64,000 nucleotides of DNA from Thalassobaculum fulvum (GCF_014652915.1 NZ_BMZS01000015.1:83673-147672); one strand, 5' to 3'; positions 52,437 to 64,000 are shown, numbered from the stretch's first letter. The notes: generated by a model from the sequence alone, not told the origin. Numbers and translations: made by a program.

Positions 52437-52751
52437 GCCGGTATTTCCCGGTGTAGGGGCGACGATGCTGCGCGGCTGGTCCGTCGCCACAGGGAAAACG
52501 GGAGGCCCGCAGCCGAGCCGTCTCCGTGCGGCCCGGACCCTGGTCGATCGTTGTCGATTGCTCGAATGCGCCCCTGGCGACGCCGGCGCCTGGAACGCGC
52601 CGCCAGATCTTGTTTGCTACTATTACAGGATTATCCGGTCAAGCGCTGTACCGTCGGGCGTTTCGCAGGTCCGGCCAGGCTACCGCCTTCCTGACACTCC
52701 CGGATTCCCGGGAACGGCGGGTAGCGGCGCGCCGCCCCCGACCCGCGGGCG
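52437..52751. other. 315-base region between the MFS and accC genes
   Basis: No protein is seen. A short A/T-richer stretch (52610-52642) includes the palindrome GGATTATCC and, on the minus strand, TTGACC (52637-52642) as a possible -35 for the MFS gene. No good -10 is present. Confidence 0.4.
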
Positions 52752-54098
52752 TCACGACCCCAGGAAGTCCCGCTCCAGCCAGCGGATGTGGTAGTCGCCG
52801 TTCAGGAACGACGGGTCGGCCATCAGCCGCTGGTGCAGGGGGATCGTGGTCGGCAGGCCTTCGATGACGAACTCGTCGAGGCTGCGGCGCAGACGCAGCA
52901 GGCACTCGTTCCGGGTGGCGCCGTGCACCACCAGCTTGGCGATCAGGCTGTCGTAGTGCGGCGGCACCGGGTAGCCGGCGTACAGCGCCGAGTCGACCCG
53001 CACGCCGAGCCCGCCCGGCACGTGGTAGTTCTCGACCCGGCCCGGCCGCGGCTGGAAGGTCACCGGGTCCTCGGCGGTGATCCGGCACTCGATGGCGTGG
53101 CCGGTGAAGGAAATGTCCTTCTGCTCGAGCCCGAGCGGCGCGCCCGAGGCGATCTGGATCTGCAGGCGGACCAGGTCGATGCCGGTGATCGCCTCGGTGA
53201 TCGGGTGCTCGACCTGCAGGCGGGTGTTCATCTCGATGAAGAAGAACTCGCCGTTCTCGTACAGGAACTCGAGCGTGCCGAGGCTGCGGTATCCCATGCC
53301 GGCGATCGCCTGTACCGCACGCCGGCCGATGCGCTCGCGCTCTTCGGCGTTGAGGGCCGGCGACGGCGCCTCCTCGACGACCTTCTGGTGGCGGCGCTGG
53401 ACCGAGCAGTCGCGCTCGCCGAAATGCACCACCGAGCCGTGGTTGTCGGCGGCGATCTGGATCTCGATGTGGCGCGGCCTGGACAGATACCGCTCCATGT
53501 AGACCGCGTCGTTGCCGAAGGCGGCGGCGGCCTCGCGGCGCGCCATCAGGAACGCCTCCTCCAGATTCTCCGGCCCCTCGGCGACCTTCATGCCGCGCCC
53601 GCCGCCGCCGGCGGCGGCCTTGACCAGGATGGGGTAGCCGATGCGCTCGGCCTCGGCCCGCGCCTGTTCGATGCTGGCGACCGCGCCGTCGGAGCCGGGG
53701 ACGCACGGGACGCCGAGTTCGGTCATCGTGCGTTTGGCGGTGATCTTGTCGCCCATCGCCTGGATGTGGTCCGGCGACGGGCCGATGAACACGATGCCGT
53801 GGGCCTCGACGATCTCGGCGAAGGCGGCGTTCTCGGACAGGAAGCCGACCCCCGGGTGGATCGCGTCGGCCCCGGTCACCGCGGCGGCCGAGACGATCGC
53901 CGGGATGTTGAGGTAGCTGTCGCGGGCCGGTGGCGGGCCGATGCAAACGCTCTCGTCGGCGAGCCGGACGTGCATGGCGTCGGCGTCGGCGGTGGAGTGC
54001 ACCGCCACCGTCTTGATGCCCATCTCGCGGCAGGCGCGATGGATGCGGAGCGCGATCTCGCCGCGATTGGCGATCAGGACCTTTTCGAACACCGGCAC
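52752..54098 (-). CDS. accC: Acetyl-CoA carboxylase biotin carboxylase subunit
   Basis: This 448-residue ATP-grasp enzyme carboxylates biotin on AccB for fatty-acid synthesis. Its start FEKVLIANRGEIALRIHRAC, the ATP loop KAAAGGGGRGMKV, and the active-site regions RDCSVQRRHQKVVEEAPSP and FIEMNTRLQVEHPITE are intact. It starts with GTG 54098. It is the third gene of aroQ-accB-accC, 52 bases behind accB. Confidence 0.96.
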   Translation of the reverse strand: MPVFEKVLIANRGEIALRIHRACREMGIKTVAVHSTADADAMHVRLADESVCIGPPPARDSYLNIPAIVSAAAVTGADAIHPGVGFLSENAAFAEIVEAHGIVFIGPSPDHIQAMGDKITAKRTMTELGVPCVPGSDGAVASIEQARAEAERIGYPILVKAAAGGGGRGMKVAEGPENLEEAFLMARREAAAAFGNDAVYMERYLSRPRHIEIQIAADNHGSVVHFGERDCSVQRRHQKVVEEAPSPALNAEERERIGRRAVQAIAGMGYRSLGTLEFLYENGEFFFIEMNTRLQVEHPITEAITGIDLVRLQIQIASGAPLGLEQKDISFTGHAIECRITAEDPVTFQPRPGRVENYHVPGGLGVRVDSALYAGYPVPPHYDSLIAKLVVHGATRNECLLRLRRSLDEFVIEGLPTTIPLHQRLMADPSFLNGDYHIRWLERDFLGS

Positions 54099-54150
54099 CG
54101 TTCCATTGCTGTAGGACCCGTTCCCGTGGTCGTGCGACCGGCGATCGCCG

Positions 54151-54606
54151 TCACTCCAGCACCACCAGCGTCTGGCCGTATTCCACCGGCTGGCCGTTGT
54201 CGACCAGCACCGACTTCACGGTGCCGGCGCGCGGCGCGGTGATCGGGTTCATGACCTTCATGGCCTCGACGATCAGCAGGGTCGCGCCCTTGGCGACCTT
54301 GCTGCCCGCCTGCACGAACGGCGCCGCACCCGGCTCGGCCGCCAGATAGGCGGTGCCGACCATCGGCGACGGCACCGCCTCGCCGGACTCCGCCGGCGCG
54401 GCGGACGCGGCCGACGCGGCCGCCACGGTTGCCGGCGCCGCCACCGGCGCGGCGACCGGGGCCGCCACCGCCGAGACGTGCACCGGTGGCCGGGCCACCC
54501 GGATCTTCAGGTCCTTGGTCTCGTACTCGATCTCGCCGAGGCCGGTCTCCTCCAGGAGAGCCGCCATGCGGCGCACGAGGTCGTCGTTGAAGTCCCTGGT
54601 GGTCAC
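54151..54606 (-). CDS. accB: Acetyl-CoA carboxylase biotin carboxyl carrier protein
   Basis: This 151-residue protein has an N-terminal helix, an Ala/Pro-rich linker (residues 43-75) and a biotinyl domain ending in the biotin site LIVEAMKVMNPI with the acceptor Lys. VPSPMVGTAYLAAEPGAAPF is the usual domain start. It begins with GTG 54606, overlapping aroQ by 4 bases. Confidence 0.96.
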   Translation of the reverse strand: MTTRDFNDDLVRRMAALLEETGLGEIEYETKDLKIRVARPPVHVSAVAAPVAAPVAAPATVAAASAASAAPAESGEAVPSPMVGTAYLAAEPGAAPFVQAGSKVAKGATLLIVEAMKVMNPITAPRAGTVKSVLVDNGQPVEYGQTLVVLE

Positions 54607-55073
54607 GAGGTGCTCCCGTCGTCGTCGAGGACGCCGACCAGCTGCGCCATCGCCTGCATGGCGAGGAGGTAGCCGTGGGCGCCGAAACCGCAGATCACGC
54701 CGACCGCCACGTCCGAGATGTAGGAATGGTGGCGGAACGGCTCGCGCTTGAAGGTATTGGAGAGGTGCAGCTCGATCACCGGCAGATCGGTCAGCGCCAG
54801 CGCGTCGTGGACCGCGACCGAGGTGTGGGTGTAGGCGCCGGCGTTGATGATGATGCCGTCATGCGCGTCGCGAGCCTGCTGGATGATCGAGACCATCTCG
54901 CCTTCGAAGTTGGTCTGCCGGAAGTCGACCTCCAGGCCGAGCAACTCGCCCTCGGCCTCGCAGCGCTGCTGGATCTGCGCGAGCGTCGTGCTGCCGTAGA
55001 TCTGCGGCTCGCGCACGCCGAGCATGTTCAGGTTCGGACCGTTCAGGATCAGGATGTCGGGGCGGTCGGCCAC
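54603..55073 (-). CDS. aroQ: Type II 3-dehydroquinate dehydratase
   Basis: This 156-residue shikimate-pathway enzyme has ILILNGPNLNMLGVREPQIYG with the active-site Tyr, IINAGAYTHTSVAVHDAL, and ELHLSNTFKREPFRHHSYIS with the catalytic His. It starts at GTG 55073 with GGGAG 9 bases before it. It leads the aroQ-accB-accC operon behind a good-looking promoter. Confidence 0.96.
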   Translation of the reverse strand: MADRPDILILNGPNLNMLGVREPQIYGSTTLAQIQQRCEAEGELLGLEVDFRQTNFEGEMVSIIQQARDAHDGIIINAGAYTHTSVAVHDALALTDLPVIELHLSNTFKREPFRHHSYISDVAVGVICGFGAHGYLLAMQAMAQLVGVLDDDGSTS

Positions 55074-55403
55074 GGTCTAATCTCCCGGTGAAAGCCGGCG
55101 GGCGTTATACCATGCGGTCATGCGCCTGCAATGGAGCGTCCAGGGACAGGCACTTGGCGTGCTGCTTGCCGGCGAAAGCGGTGCGAATCGAACGGGATCG
55201 CGCCGCGCCGGGAGGGGGCGGCGCCAACGCTGTATCGCCGATCCGCCGCATCTGGATTCACTGTTCCTGATATACCGGCTGTGTTACTTCGGCGGTCGCT
55301 GGCGTCCGGGCCGAGGGCTCCGGTCGGGTGTACGCTTCGCTTGGCGAGCCTTGGCGGGATCGCGAAGCGAGTCGTATCCGTCCCTGTCTCGCCGAGGCCC
55401 CCG
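55074..55403. other. 330-base divergent region between aroQ and the MCP/Cache gene
   Basis: Apart from the aroQ promoter near its left end I see no protein, RNA or strong repeat. An open frame runs through it into the MCP/Cache gene, but it is Arg/Pro/Ala-rich shadow sequence and was not used to extend that gene. Confidence 0.5.
55104..55131 (-). promoter_or_regulatory. Candidate promoter of the aroQ-accB-accC operon
   Basis: On the minus strand, TTGCAG (55126-55131) and TATAAC (55104-55109) are spaced 16 bases. Transcription would start near 55097, about 24 bases before the aroQ GTG. The -10 is strong for such a GC-rich genome. Confidence 0.5.
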
Positions 55404-56486
55404 ATGCACGCCGTACCCGCCGCGCTCGACCCGAAGCGCGTATCCGGAAATACCAGCACTGCCGACACCGCCGACCCCGAGCAGATCGTCCTGCTGAGCG
55501 AGGAGGTCGCGAGGATCAGCCGGGAGAAGATCGCGGCGATCCAGTCGATCACCGGCCGCACGCGGATGTTGGCCCTGAACGCGCTGATCGAGAGCGCCCG
55601 GGTCGGCGAGCTGGGCCGCGGGTTCGCGGTGGTGGCCGACGAGGTCAAGGGCGTTTCGGGGGAGATCGAGGCGCTCGCGGCATCGCTGGTGCAGGAGCTG
55701 TCTTCGCGAACCGGTCTGCTCGAGACCATCGGGCGGCAGGTGGTCGACCAGATGAAGGGGCAGCGGCTGGTCGACCTGGCCCTGAACGCGGTCGAACTGA
55801 TCGACCGCAACCTGTACGAACGGACCTGCGACGTGCGCTGGTGGGCGACCGACAGTGCGGTGGTCGATTGTCTGCAGTCGCCGGGAGCGCAGGCGGCGGC
55901 CCATGCCTCGCATCGGCTCGGGGTGATCCTGTCGGCCTATACCGTCTACCTCGATCTCTGGATCTGCGACGCGTACGGCCGGGTGGTCGCCAACGGGCGT
56001 CCGGACCGCTATCCGGTCGCCGGCGCCGACGTGTCCGGGGAGCTTTGGTTCCGCCAGGCGATCGCGACGGCGAGCGGCGACGACTACGCGGTCGCGGACA
56101 TCGCGACGAACGCCCTGCTGGCGGGGCAGCCGGTGGCGTCCTACGCCGCCGCGATCCGCGAGGGTGCGAAAGCCGACGGCCGGCCGATCGGCGTGCTCGG
56201 GGTTCACTTCGACTGGGGGCCGCAGGCCGATGCCATCGTGCGCGGCGTCCGGCTCTCGCCGGCGGAGCGGGCGCGTACGAGGGTGATGCTGGTCGACGCC
56301 CGCGACCGGGTGATCGCGAGCACCTCGCCCACCCGGGGCCCGGGCGAGACCTTCGAGCTGAAGACCGACGGCCGGGACGCCGGCACCTATCGGACACCGG
56401 GCGGCGGCACCGTCGGCTTTCACCGCACCCCGGGCTACGAGACCTATGCCGGGCTCGGGTGGTACGGCGTGTTGGTCCAGGATTGA
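55404..56486 (+). CDS. Soluble MCP-hairpin/Cache protein
   Basis: This 360-residue protein joins a short chemoreceptor-type signalling hairpin (residues about 35-100; TRMLALNALIESARVGELG then RGFAVVADEVKGVSGEI) to a C-terminal Cache/PDC-like sensing domain (about 150-340; YTVYLDLWICDAYGRVVANG, VSGELWFRQAIATASGDDY). The usual order, sensor then hairpin, is reversed, and no membrane helix is seen, so it should sense inside the cell. ATG 55404 is chosen as the first Met before the hairpin. It is followed by a Cache hybrid kinase gene. Confidence 0.8.
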   Translation: MHAVPAALDPKRVSGNTSTADTADPEQIVLLSEEVARISREKIAAIQSITGRTRMLALNALIESARVGELGRGFAVVADEVKGVSGEIEALAASLVQELSSRTGLLETIGRQVVDQMKGQRLVDLALNAVELIDRNLYERTCDVRWWATDSAVVDCLQSPGAQAAAHASHRLGVILSAYTVYLDLWICDAYGRVVANGRPDRYPVAGADVSGELWFRQAIATASGDDYAVADIATNALLAGQPVASYAAAIREGAKADGRPIGVLGVHFDWGPQADAIVRGVRLSPAERARTRVMLVDARDRVIASTSPTRGPGETFELKTDGRDAGTYRTPGGGTVGFHRTPGYETYAGLGWYGVLVQD

Positions 56487-56663
56487 CCGGATGCGCGACG
56501 GATCGACGGTGCGGCCGGTCGACGCTGCGTGGGCGCTTTTCGGCACAGCTGTGGCGTTCACTCTGTTGTGCCGACTTAACCACTTGGTGCATGGTCAGAT
56601 GGGTTTGAGGCAAAAGCCGAGGATACGGTCCTGCGAACCGGCCGCTGGTTTCTGACAGTCATT

Positions 56664-59744
<3,081 letters not shown>

Positions 59745-59746
59745 CG

Positions 59747-60166
59747 ATGTTCGATCCGACCTCCCAGCACGCGTACGAGAACCTGCGGATCCTGGTTCTC
59801 GAGGACGAGTGGTACATCCGCCAGATCATCTGCCGGCTGCTGCGGCAGATCGGGTTCCAGCTGATCGACGAGGCGGAGAACGGCGTCGACGGGTTCCGCG
59901 AGATCCTGCGGGTCCGGCCGCACCTGATCCTGTGCGACATCCACATGGAGCCGGTCGACGGCATCACCTTCCTGCGCAAGCTGCGCGCCCTCGGGCACGA
60001 GCAGCTCTCGCAGGTGCCGGTGATCTTCCTGACGTCGGACAAGCAGCGCGAAACCGTCCTCGCCGCCAAGGAGCTGAGGGTCGACGGCTACCTCGCCAAG
60101 CCGGTGTCGCTGGCGACGCTGAAGGATCGCATCGACCACGTGCTGCTGCAGCGCCAGGGCGGATAG
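59747..60166 (+). CDS. Single-domain response regulator
   Basis: This 139-residue protein is one receiver domain: acidic pair in RILVLEDEWYIRQI, phosphoacceptor Asp64 in LILCDIHMEPVDG, the switch Thr/Ser in VIFLTSDKQ and the Lys in YLAKPVS. It has no output domain, as in CheY-like proteins. It starts 2 bases after the hybrid kinase stop, so it is almost surely its partner. It may regulate the chemoreceptor or cyclase that follow. Confidence 0.93.
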   Translation: MFDPTSQHAYENLRILVLEDEWYIRQIICRLLRQIGFQLIDEAENGVDGFREILRVRPHLILCDIHMEPVDGITFLRKLRALGHEQLSQVPVIFLTSDKQRETVLAAKELRVDGYLAKPVSLATLKDRIDHVLLQRQGG

Positions 60167-60369
60167 GGGGCATATCGCCTCCGGCCGGCGCGGTCGCGAC
60201 GGACCACGCGCGATGGCTGCCGTTGTCGCCGGCACCTCCCTCCGTTAATTGATTCATCGCAACGCGCCGGGAGCGTCGAGCCCTTAGCGTCCTTCGGTTC
60301 GCAGGGCAGGGGTCCGCCCGCTTCCCGATGGCGGCTGCGGCCGCGCCCGAAGAGCGGAGACGTGTCGCG

Positions 60370-61626
60370 ATGAAGGTTCTCCTGCTGATCTACACCGCCG
60401 TCGGCGGCCTGGCCCTGCTGGGGACTACCGCGAACGCGCTGCTGATCTGGACGGTCTGGGAGGATTACCAGGCGACCGGCCAGGAGGCGGCGCTGCTGAA
60501 GCTGCTCGGCGCGGTCGTCCTGGCGGTGATCGCGACCGCGTGGGTGATCGGGACGGCGGTGATCGCGGCCCGTCGGCTGACGCTGCCGGTCGCGGCGCTG
60601 ACCGCCACCATGGGCCGGCTGGCGGAGGGCGATCACGGGGTGCGGGTGCCGTACGCCGAGTCCCGGGACGAGTTCGGCGACATCGCGCGGGCAGTCAAGG
60701 TGTTCCAGGACCATGCGGTCGAGCGCCAGCGGCTGGAGGAGCGGGAGCGCGCGGCGCTGACCGCCCGCGAGCAACGGGCCGCGCGGGTCCGCGACCTGAC
60801 CCGGCAGTTCGAGCAGGACGTCCGTGCCCTGATGGGGGAGGTCGCCGAAGCGGCGAGCGGCCTGACGACCACCGCCCAGGCGCTCGCCAGCGGGGCCGCC
60901 AGCAACGAGGCCAACGCCGGCACCGTGTCTGCCGCCGCCGAACGCTCGTCGGCCAATGTGGAGAGCGTGGCGGCCGCCACGGAGGAGCTGACCGACCGGA
61001 TCCACAGCATCAACAGCGACATCGCGCGGTCGAACAGCGTCGCGAACAACGCGGTGAACGAGGCGAGCGAGACGGTCGAGACGGTTCAGGAACTGTCCCG
61101 CGCCGTCGACACCATCACCGGCCTGGTGAAGCTGATCAACGACATCGCGGCGCAGACCAACCTGCTGGCGCTGAACGCGACCGTGGAGGCGGCCCGGGCC
61201 GGCAAGGCGGGCGAGGGCTTCGCCGTGGTCGCGAGCGAGGTGAAGACGCTGTCCAAGCGGGTGGCGGACGCGACCGAGGACATCGGCGTCCAGGTCGACG
61301 CCATCCGCACCCGGACCGACGGAGCGGTCGATGCCATCAACCGCATCCGCGACATCATCGCCGACATGAGCCGCATCGCGCACAGCATCGCGGAAGCGGC
61401 GGAGCACCAGGGCGCCACGACCGAGGCGATCGCCCGCAACGTCCAGGAGGCCTCGGACGATGCCCGGCAGGTCACCGAGAGCATCGCCCGGGTCAGCGCC
61501 AACATCTCCGACAACCGCGATGCCGCCGACGTCGTGTCGACCTCGGCCGAGCACCTGTCCAGCCGGGCCGATGCCCTTCAGGCGACGGTCGACCGCTTCA
61601 TCAAGGAGGTGGCTGCCGCCGGGTAG
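60370..61626 (+). CDS. Methyl-accepting chemotaxis protein without a large sensor domain
   Basis: This 418-residue receptor has two membrane helices (about 3-22 and 43-65) joined by a loop of only about 20 residues, then HAMP (about 66-120; RRLTLPVAALTATMGRLAEGD) and a full MCP signalling domain (about 150-410) with the hairpin NDIAAQTNLLALNATVEAAR. With no ligand domain it may sense through the membrane or be a partner receptor. ATG 60370 is chosen over an earlier Met because the helix begins there. The C terminus has no CheR-binding tail. Confidence 0.9.
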   Translation: MKVLLLIYTAVGGLALLGTTANALLIWTVWEDYQATGQEAALLKLLGAVVLAVIATAWVIGTAVIAARRLTLPVAALTATMGRLAEGDHGVRVPYAESRDEFGDIARAVKVFQDHAVERQRLEERERAALTAREQRAARVRDLTRQFEQDVRALMGEVAEAASGLTTTAQALASGAASNEANAGTVSAAAERSSANVESVAAATEELTDRIHSINSDIARSNSVANNAVNEASETVETVQELSRAVDTITGLVKLINDIAAQTNLLALNATVEAARAGKAGEGFAVVASEVKTLSKRVADATEDIGVQVDAIRTRTDGAVDAINRIRDIIADMSRIAHSIAEAAEHQGATTEAIARNVQEASDDARQVTESIARVSANISDNRDAADVVSTSAEHLSSRADALQATVDRFIKEVAAAG

Positions 61627-61648
61627 CGCGGCCGCCGTCGCCGAGCGG

Positions 61649-63493
61649 TCAGCCGGCGGAGCTCATCCGTCGGTCCGGCGGGGCGCCGGCGAGGGTGACC
61701 CGGTTGCGTCCGGCGTGCTTGGAACGGTACAGCGCGTCGTCGGCCCGCTTCAGCAGGCTCGTGACGTCGTCGGCCCGCCCGATCTCGGCGACGCCGACGC
61801 TGGCGGAGAAGGTCTTGGGGCCGGACGCGTGATCGAACGCCAGGGCGGCGAACGCCGCGCGCAGGCGGTCCGCCATCGTCGCTGCTGCCGGGCCGTCGGT
61901 CTCCGGCAGCAGCAGCACGAACTCCTCGCCGCCGAACCGGGCGACCACGTCGACGCCCTGCCGGACCTGGGCGCTCAGCAACCGCGCCAGCCCGACCAGG
62001 ACCGCGTCGCCGAAATCGTGCCCGTAGGTGTCGTTGACGCTCTTGAAGTGGTCGACGTCGAGTATGGCGAGCGACGCCGGGGTCCCGTAGCGCTGGTGGT
62101 GCGCCGCCTGCGCTTCCAGCCGCTCCATGAAGACCCTGCGGTTGTACAGCCCGGTCATCGGGTCGGTCGAGGCGAGCCGCTCGAGCTCGCGGCGCAGGCC
62201 GTACTCCTCGGTGAGGTCGAGCATCGCCCCCGCGATCCCGATCGGGCGGTCCTCCAGGTCGCGCACCAGGGCCCGGTGCACGACGAACCGCCGGAGCCCG
62301 CGGCCGGGGACGTCGACGTCGCCTTCGTAGGTCTGGTGACCCCCGCTTTCGATCAGGCGGGCGTTGTGTTCGCGCAGGTACTTGGCCACGTGCGGCGGCA
62401 GGATGTCTTCCGGCGTCTTGCCGATGATCGACGCCGTCGTGTGCCCGTACACTGCCGCGTAGTGCCGGTTGACCCGGTTCAGCGTGCCGTCCGGGTTCCA
62501 GTAGAACAGCGGAACCGGCACCGCTTCCATCAGATCGGTCACGAACCGCTCGGCGCTGAGCGCGTCGGCGCGCGCCTGCTCGATGGTCTCGACCAGGGAG
62601 ACCAGGTTCGCGGCCTGGTCCTGCAGGGTGTCGTTGGCGAACTGGAGGTCGGTCTGCTGGCGCTCGAGCTGCTCCATCATCCGGCGCATCTCGGTGATGT
62701 CGGTGAGGGTCACCACCACGTTCTGGCCGGCACGCACGGCGGACAGCCGGAACGATCGCGGTTCGCCGTCCACCGCGGAATCGAGCTCGATCTGCCGGGG
62801 GATGCCGGTCGCCATGACCTCGCGGTAGACCGGCAGCCGGCTGTTCGCCTCCGGGAACACGATGCTGACGGGAGCGCCGATCAGCGAACTGGTATCGCGG
62901 TTGAGGATCTCGCCCGCGCGCTTGTTGATCATCAGGTAGCGGAAGTCCGCGATCCGGCCGTCCGGGTCGCGGACCGGCTGCAGGACGGCGATGCCGTCCG
63001 TGCTGGACTCCATGAGGCTGTCCAGGATCTCGGCCTTGTGGACGAGCGGCACGCTGTAACAGACGATGAGCGTTCTGCCGTCGGCCGCTCTGACCGGCAT
63101 GATCAGCCGCTCCCAACTGACCACCGCCGAACTCCTGCTGGCGCTGGAGATCAGGTAGAGCGGGCGCCGGGTCTCGAGCACCGAGCGGTACTTCCGTTCG
63201 GCAAGGGCAGCGGTCTCGCCGTCGAAGTCGCTGGTTCGCCGGCCGGTCATGTCGAAGCCGGTCGCGTTCGCGATTCGTCGGCCGTAGTACGCGTACAGCA
63301 GCGACCGGCCGTCGGGCTCGATCACCATGAGATCGTCGGCTTCGTCCGGCCGGGCCGCCGGGTCGAACAGCGCGAAGTCCGGCAGTCCCTCGTCAGATGC
63401 CGCTTCGATCCATTGCCGGTAGAGGGTGGCGATCGCCTCGTTGCTCACCCGACGGTCGACGTGCTCTGCGATCTCGGTGTGGACGATGGGCAT
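61649..63493 (-). CDS. PAS-containing diguanylate cyclase
   Basis: This 614-residue protein has an N-terminal PAS-like part (about 30-150), a second PAS (about 150-260), a coiled coil (265-310), a third PAS (about 315-430; MEAVPVPLFYWNPDGTLNRVN) and a GGDEF domain with the active site GGEEF at 521-525. The inhibitory RxxD site upstream reads QGVD, so product feedback is probably lost. No membrane helix is seen. It makes c-di-GMP in the cytosol. The PilZ protein at 26.3 kb is a possible receptor. Confidence 0.92.
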   Translation of the reverse strand: MPIVHTEIAEHVDRRVSNEAIATLYRQWIEAASDEGLPDFALFDPAARPDEADDLMVIEPDGRSLLYAYYGRRIANATGFDMTGRRTSDFDGETAALAERKYRSVLETRRPLYLISSASRSSAVVSWERLIMPVRAADGRTLIVCYSVPLVHKAEILDSLMESSTDGIAVLQPVRDPDGRIADFRYLMINKRAGEILNRDTSSLIGAPVSIVFPEANSRLPVYREVMATGIPRQIELDSAVDGEPRSFRLSAVRAGQNVVVTLTDITEMRRMMEQLERQQTDLQFANDTLQDQAANLVSLVETIEQARADALSAERFVTDLMEAVPVPLFYWNPDGTLNRVNRHYAAVYGHTTASIIGKTPEDILPPHVAKYLREHNARLIESGGHQTYEGDVDVPGRGLRRFVVHRALVRDLEDRPIGIAGAMLDLTEEYGLRRELERLASTDPMTGLYNRRVFMERLEAQAAHHQRYGTPASLAILDVDHFKSVNDTYGHDFGDAVLVGLARLLSAQVRQGVDVVARFGGEEFVLLLPETDGPAAATMADRLRAAFAALAFDHASGPKTFSASVGVAEIGRADDVTSLLKRADDALYRSKHAGRNRVTLAGAPPDRRMSSAG

Positions 63494-63689
63494 GGACGCT
63501 CCCGCCCGACCGTGAGTGCCGGTTGCGTATCGTTACGGTACGAAGCCGTCGCACCTCGACGTGGGCGCCGAAGCCGAACGGACGACCGTGCAGAGTATAG
63601 CCTGTCGCGCCGCTACGGGCGCCTGCGGGTTTTCCGCTATGGAGAAGGGCGCCGCCGAAAGCCGGAACGCTATGGGGTCGGCGTGCCGA

Positions 63690-64000
63690 TCACCCGCCGT
63701 ACAGGTCGTCGCCGACCAGGCCGCCGGTGATCGCGCCGAGCGTCTGCATGCCGCGCCGGAACAACATGGTGCCGCTCCACATGAACGAGTTCTGGGTGGC
63801 CATGCCGCCCGCCTCGGCGGCTTCCGCAGCCTCGACACCGCCGGCGGCCATCATACTGCCGCCCTCGCCGGCCGCGGCACCGGCACCGGCGCCTTCGCCG
63901 GCGGCCATGCCGCCGCCCGCCATGCCGCCGCGGGCGCCGCCGGCCATCATGCTGCCGCCCTCGCCGGCCGCGGCACCGGCACCGGCGCCTTCGCCGGCGG
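63690..64000 (-). CDS. Gly/Ala/Met-rich repeat protein, 5' end cut by the window edge
   Basis: The frame is open to the right edge with no stop, so the start lies outside. The visible 103 residues consist of a Gly/Ala/Glu/Met-rich region with a 32-residue repeat (GEGAGAGAAAGEGGSMMA) and then a compact C terminus, FMWSGTMLFRRGMQTLGAI and GGLVGDDLYGG. The repeat region looks disordered or structural, like surface or granule proteins. The family is not recognised. Confidence 0.65.
   Translation of the reverse strand, partial: AGEGAGAGAAAGEGGSMMAGGARGGMAGGGMAAGEGAGAGAAAGEGGSMMAAGGVEAAEAAEAGGMATQNSFMWSGTMLFRRGMQTLGAITGGLVGDDLYGG
63849..64000. repeat. Tandem 96-bp coding repeat
   Basis: The 56-base string from 63849 recurs at 63945 with one change (CATCATACTG against CATCATGCTG). 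The period is 96 bases, or 32 codons, so the frame is kept. Only the start of the second copy is inside the window, and more copies may follow. Confidence 0.8.

Noticed and set aside
55131..55403. N-terminal extension of the MCP/Cache protein
   Set aside because: The added 91 residues are Arg/Pro-rich without a domain and overlap the aroQ promoter region.
63849..64000. Possible CRISPR array at the right edge
   Set aside because: The repeat unit is coding, 96 bases long, nearly identical throughout and has no spacers.

Overview
This is a 64 kb stretch of ordinary chromosome from a very GC-rich (roughly 70% G+C by eye) alphaproteobacterium, most likely a Rhodospirillales-type organism. The evidence is the gene content and gene order: NDUFA12 with an MlaD-like protein, a DUF2155 protein and Aat, close to accC-accB-aroQ; DUF1285 with a NUDIX CoA pyrophosphatase and CCA transferase next to a MoxR/DUF58/DUF4159 cluster; a SAM-II riboswitch before metY; a B12-dependent ribonucleotide reductase; and a DUF1127 peptide. 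I see no phage, plasmid, insertion sequence, CRISPR array, rRNA or complete tRNA. Names of genes rest on motifs and family knowledge only; no searches were run.

Layout. 0-7.3 kb: two small unknown proteins at the left edge, a LysR/GST/YbaK group, a uracil-DNA glycosylase-like gene, a choline-sulfatase-type sulfatase, and metY behind a SAM-II riboswitch with its own terminator. 7.4-12.7 kb: a nicotinamidase facing a complete five-gene Urt/Liv-type ABC importer. 12.7-18.5 kb: a PEP mutase/isocitrate lyase-family enzyme, pyruvate kinase, two EamA exporters, a STAS-like protein and a glycolipid-binding-domain protein. 18.5-23.6 kb: hutC, hutU and hutH, with a perfect HutC-type palindrome shared with a divergent NitT/TauT-type ATPase. 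23.6-29.4 kb: a di-iron MBL-fold protein with a TetR regulator, a conserved unknown protein, a PilZ protein, and LysR/WrbA/pirin. 29.5-36.3 kb: a four-gene MoxR-DUF58-BatA/DUF4159-GATase-like membrane cluster. 36.4-42.3 kb: DUF1285, NUDIX, cca, a hydratase, DUF1127, a stand-alone protoglobin, hemF and a Lys/Ala-rich unknown. 42.6-49.0 kb: nrdJ, a sulfotransferase and an EamA exporter. 49.1-55.1 kb: the housekeeping block, interrupted by an MFS transporter. 55.4-63.5 kb: a signalling island with an MCP-hairpin/Cache protein, a hybrid histidine kinase and its response regulator, a HAMP chemoreceptor and a PAS-GGDEF cyclase. The right edge cuts a Gly/Ala-rich gene with a 96-bp tandem repeat.

How it works together. 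Several divergent pairs have visible inverted repeats between them (LysR/GST, HutC/ABC ATPase, TetR/MBL, LysR/WrbA-pirin), so local regulation is readable. Four dispersed GGGTCCCGG/ATCCCGG-type palindromic elements sit between genes. I found no clear new defence or mobile system. The best candidates for undescribed biology are the MoxR/DUF4159 membrane cluster, the soluble MCP-hairpin/Cache protein beside a Cache hybrid kinase, and the orphan ABC ATPase-lipid-binding-exporter operon facing HutC.
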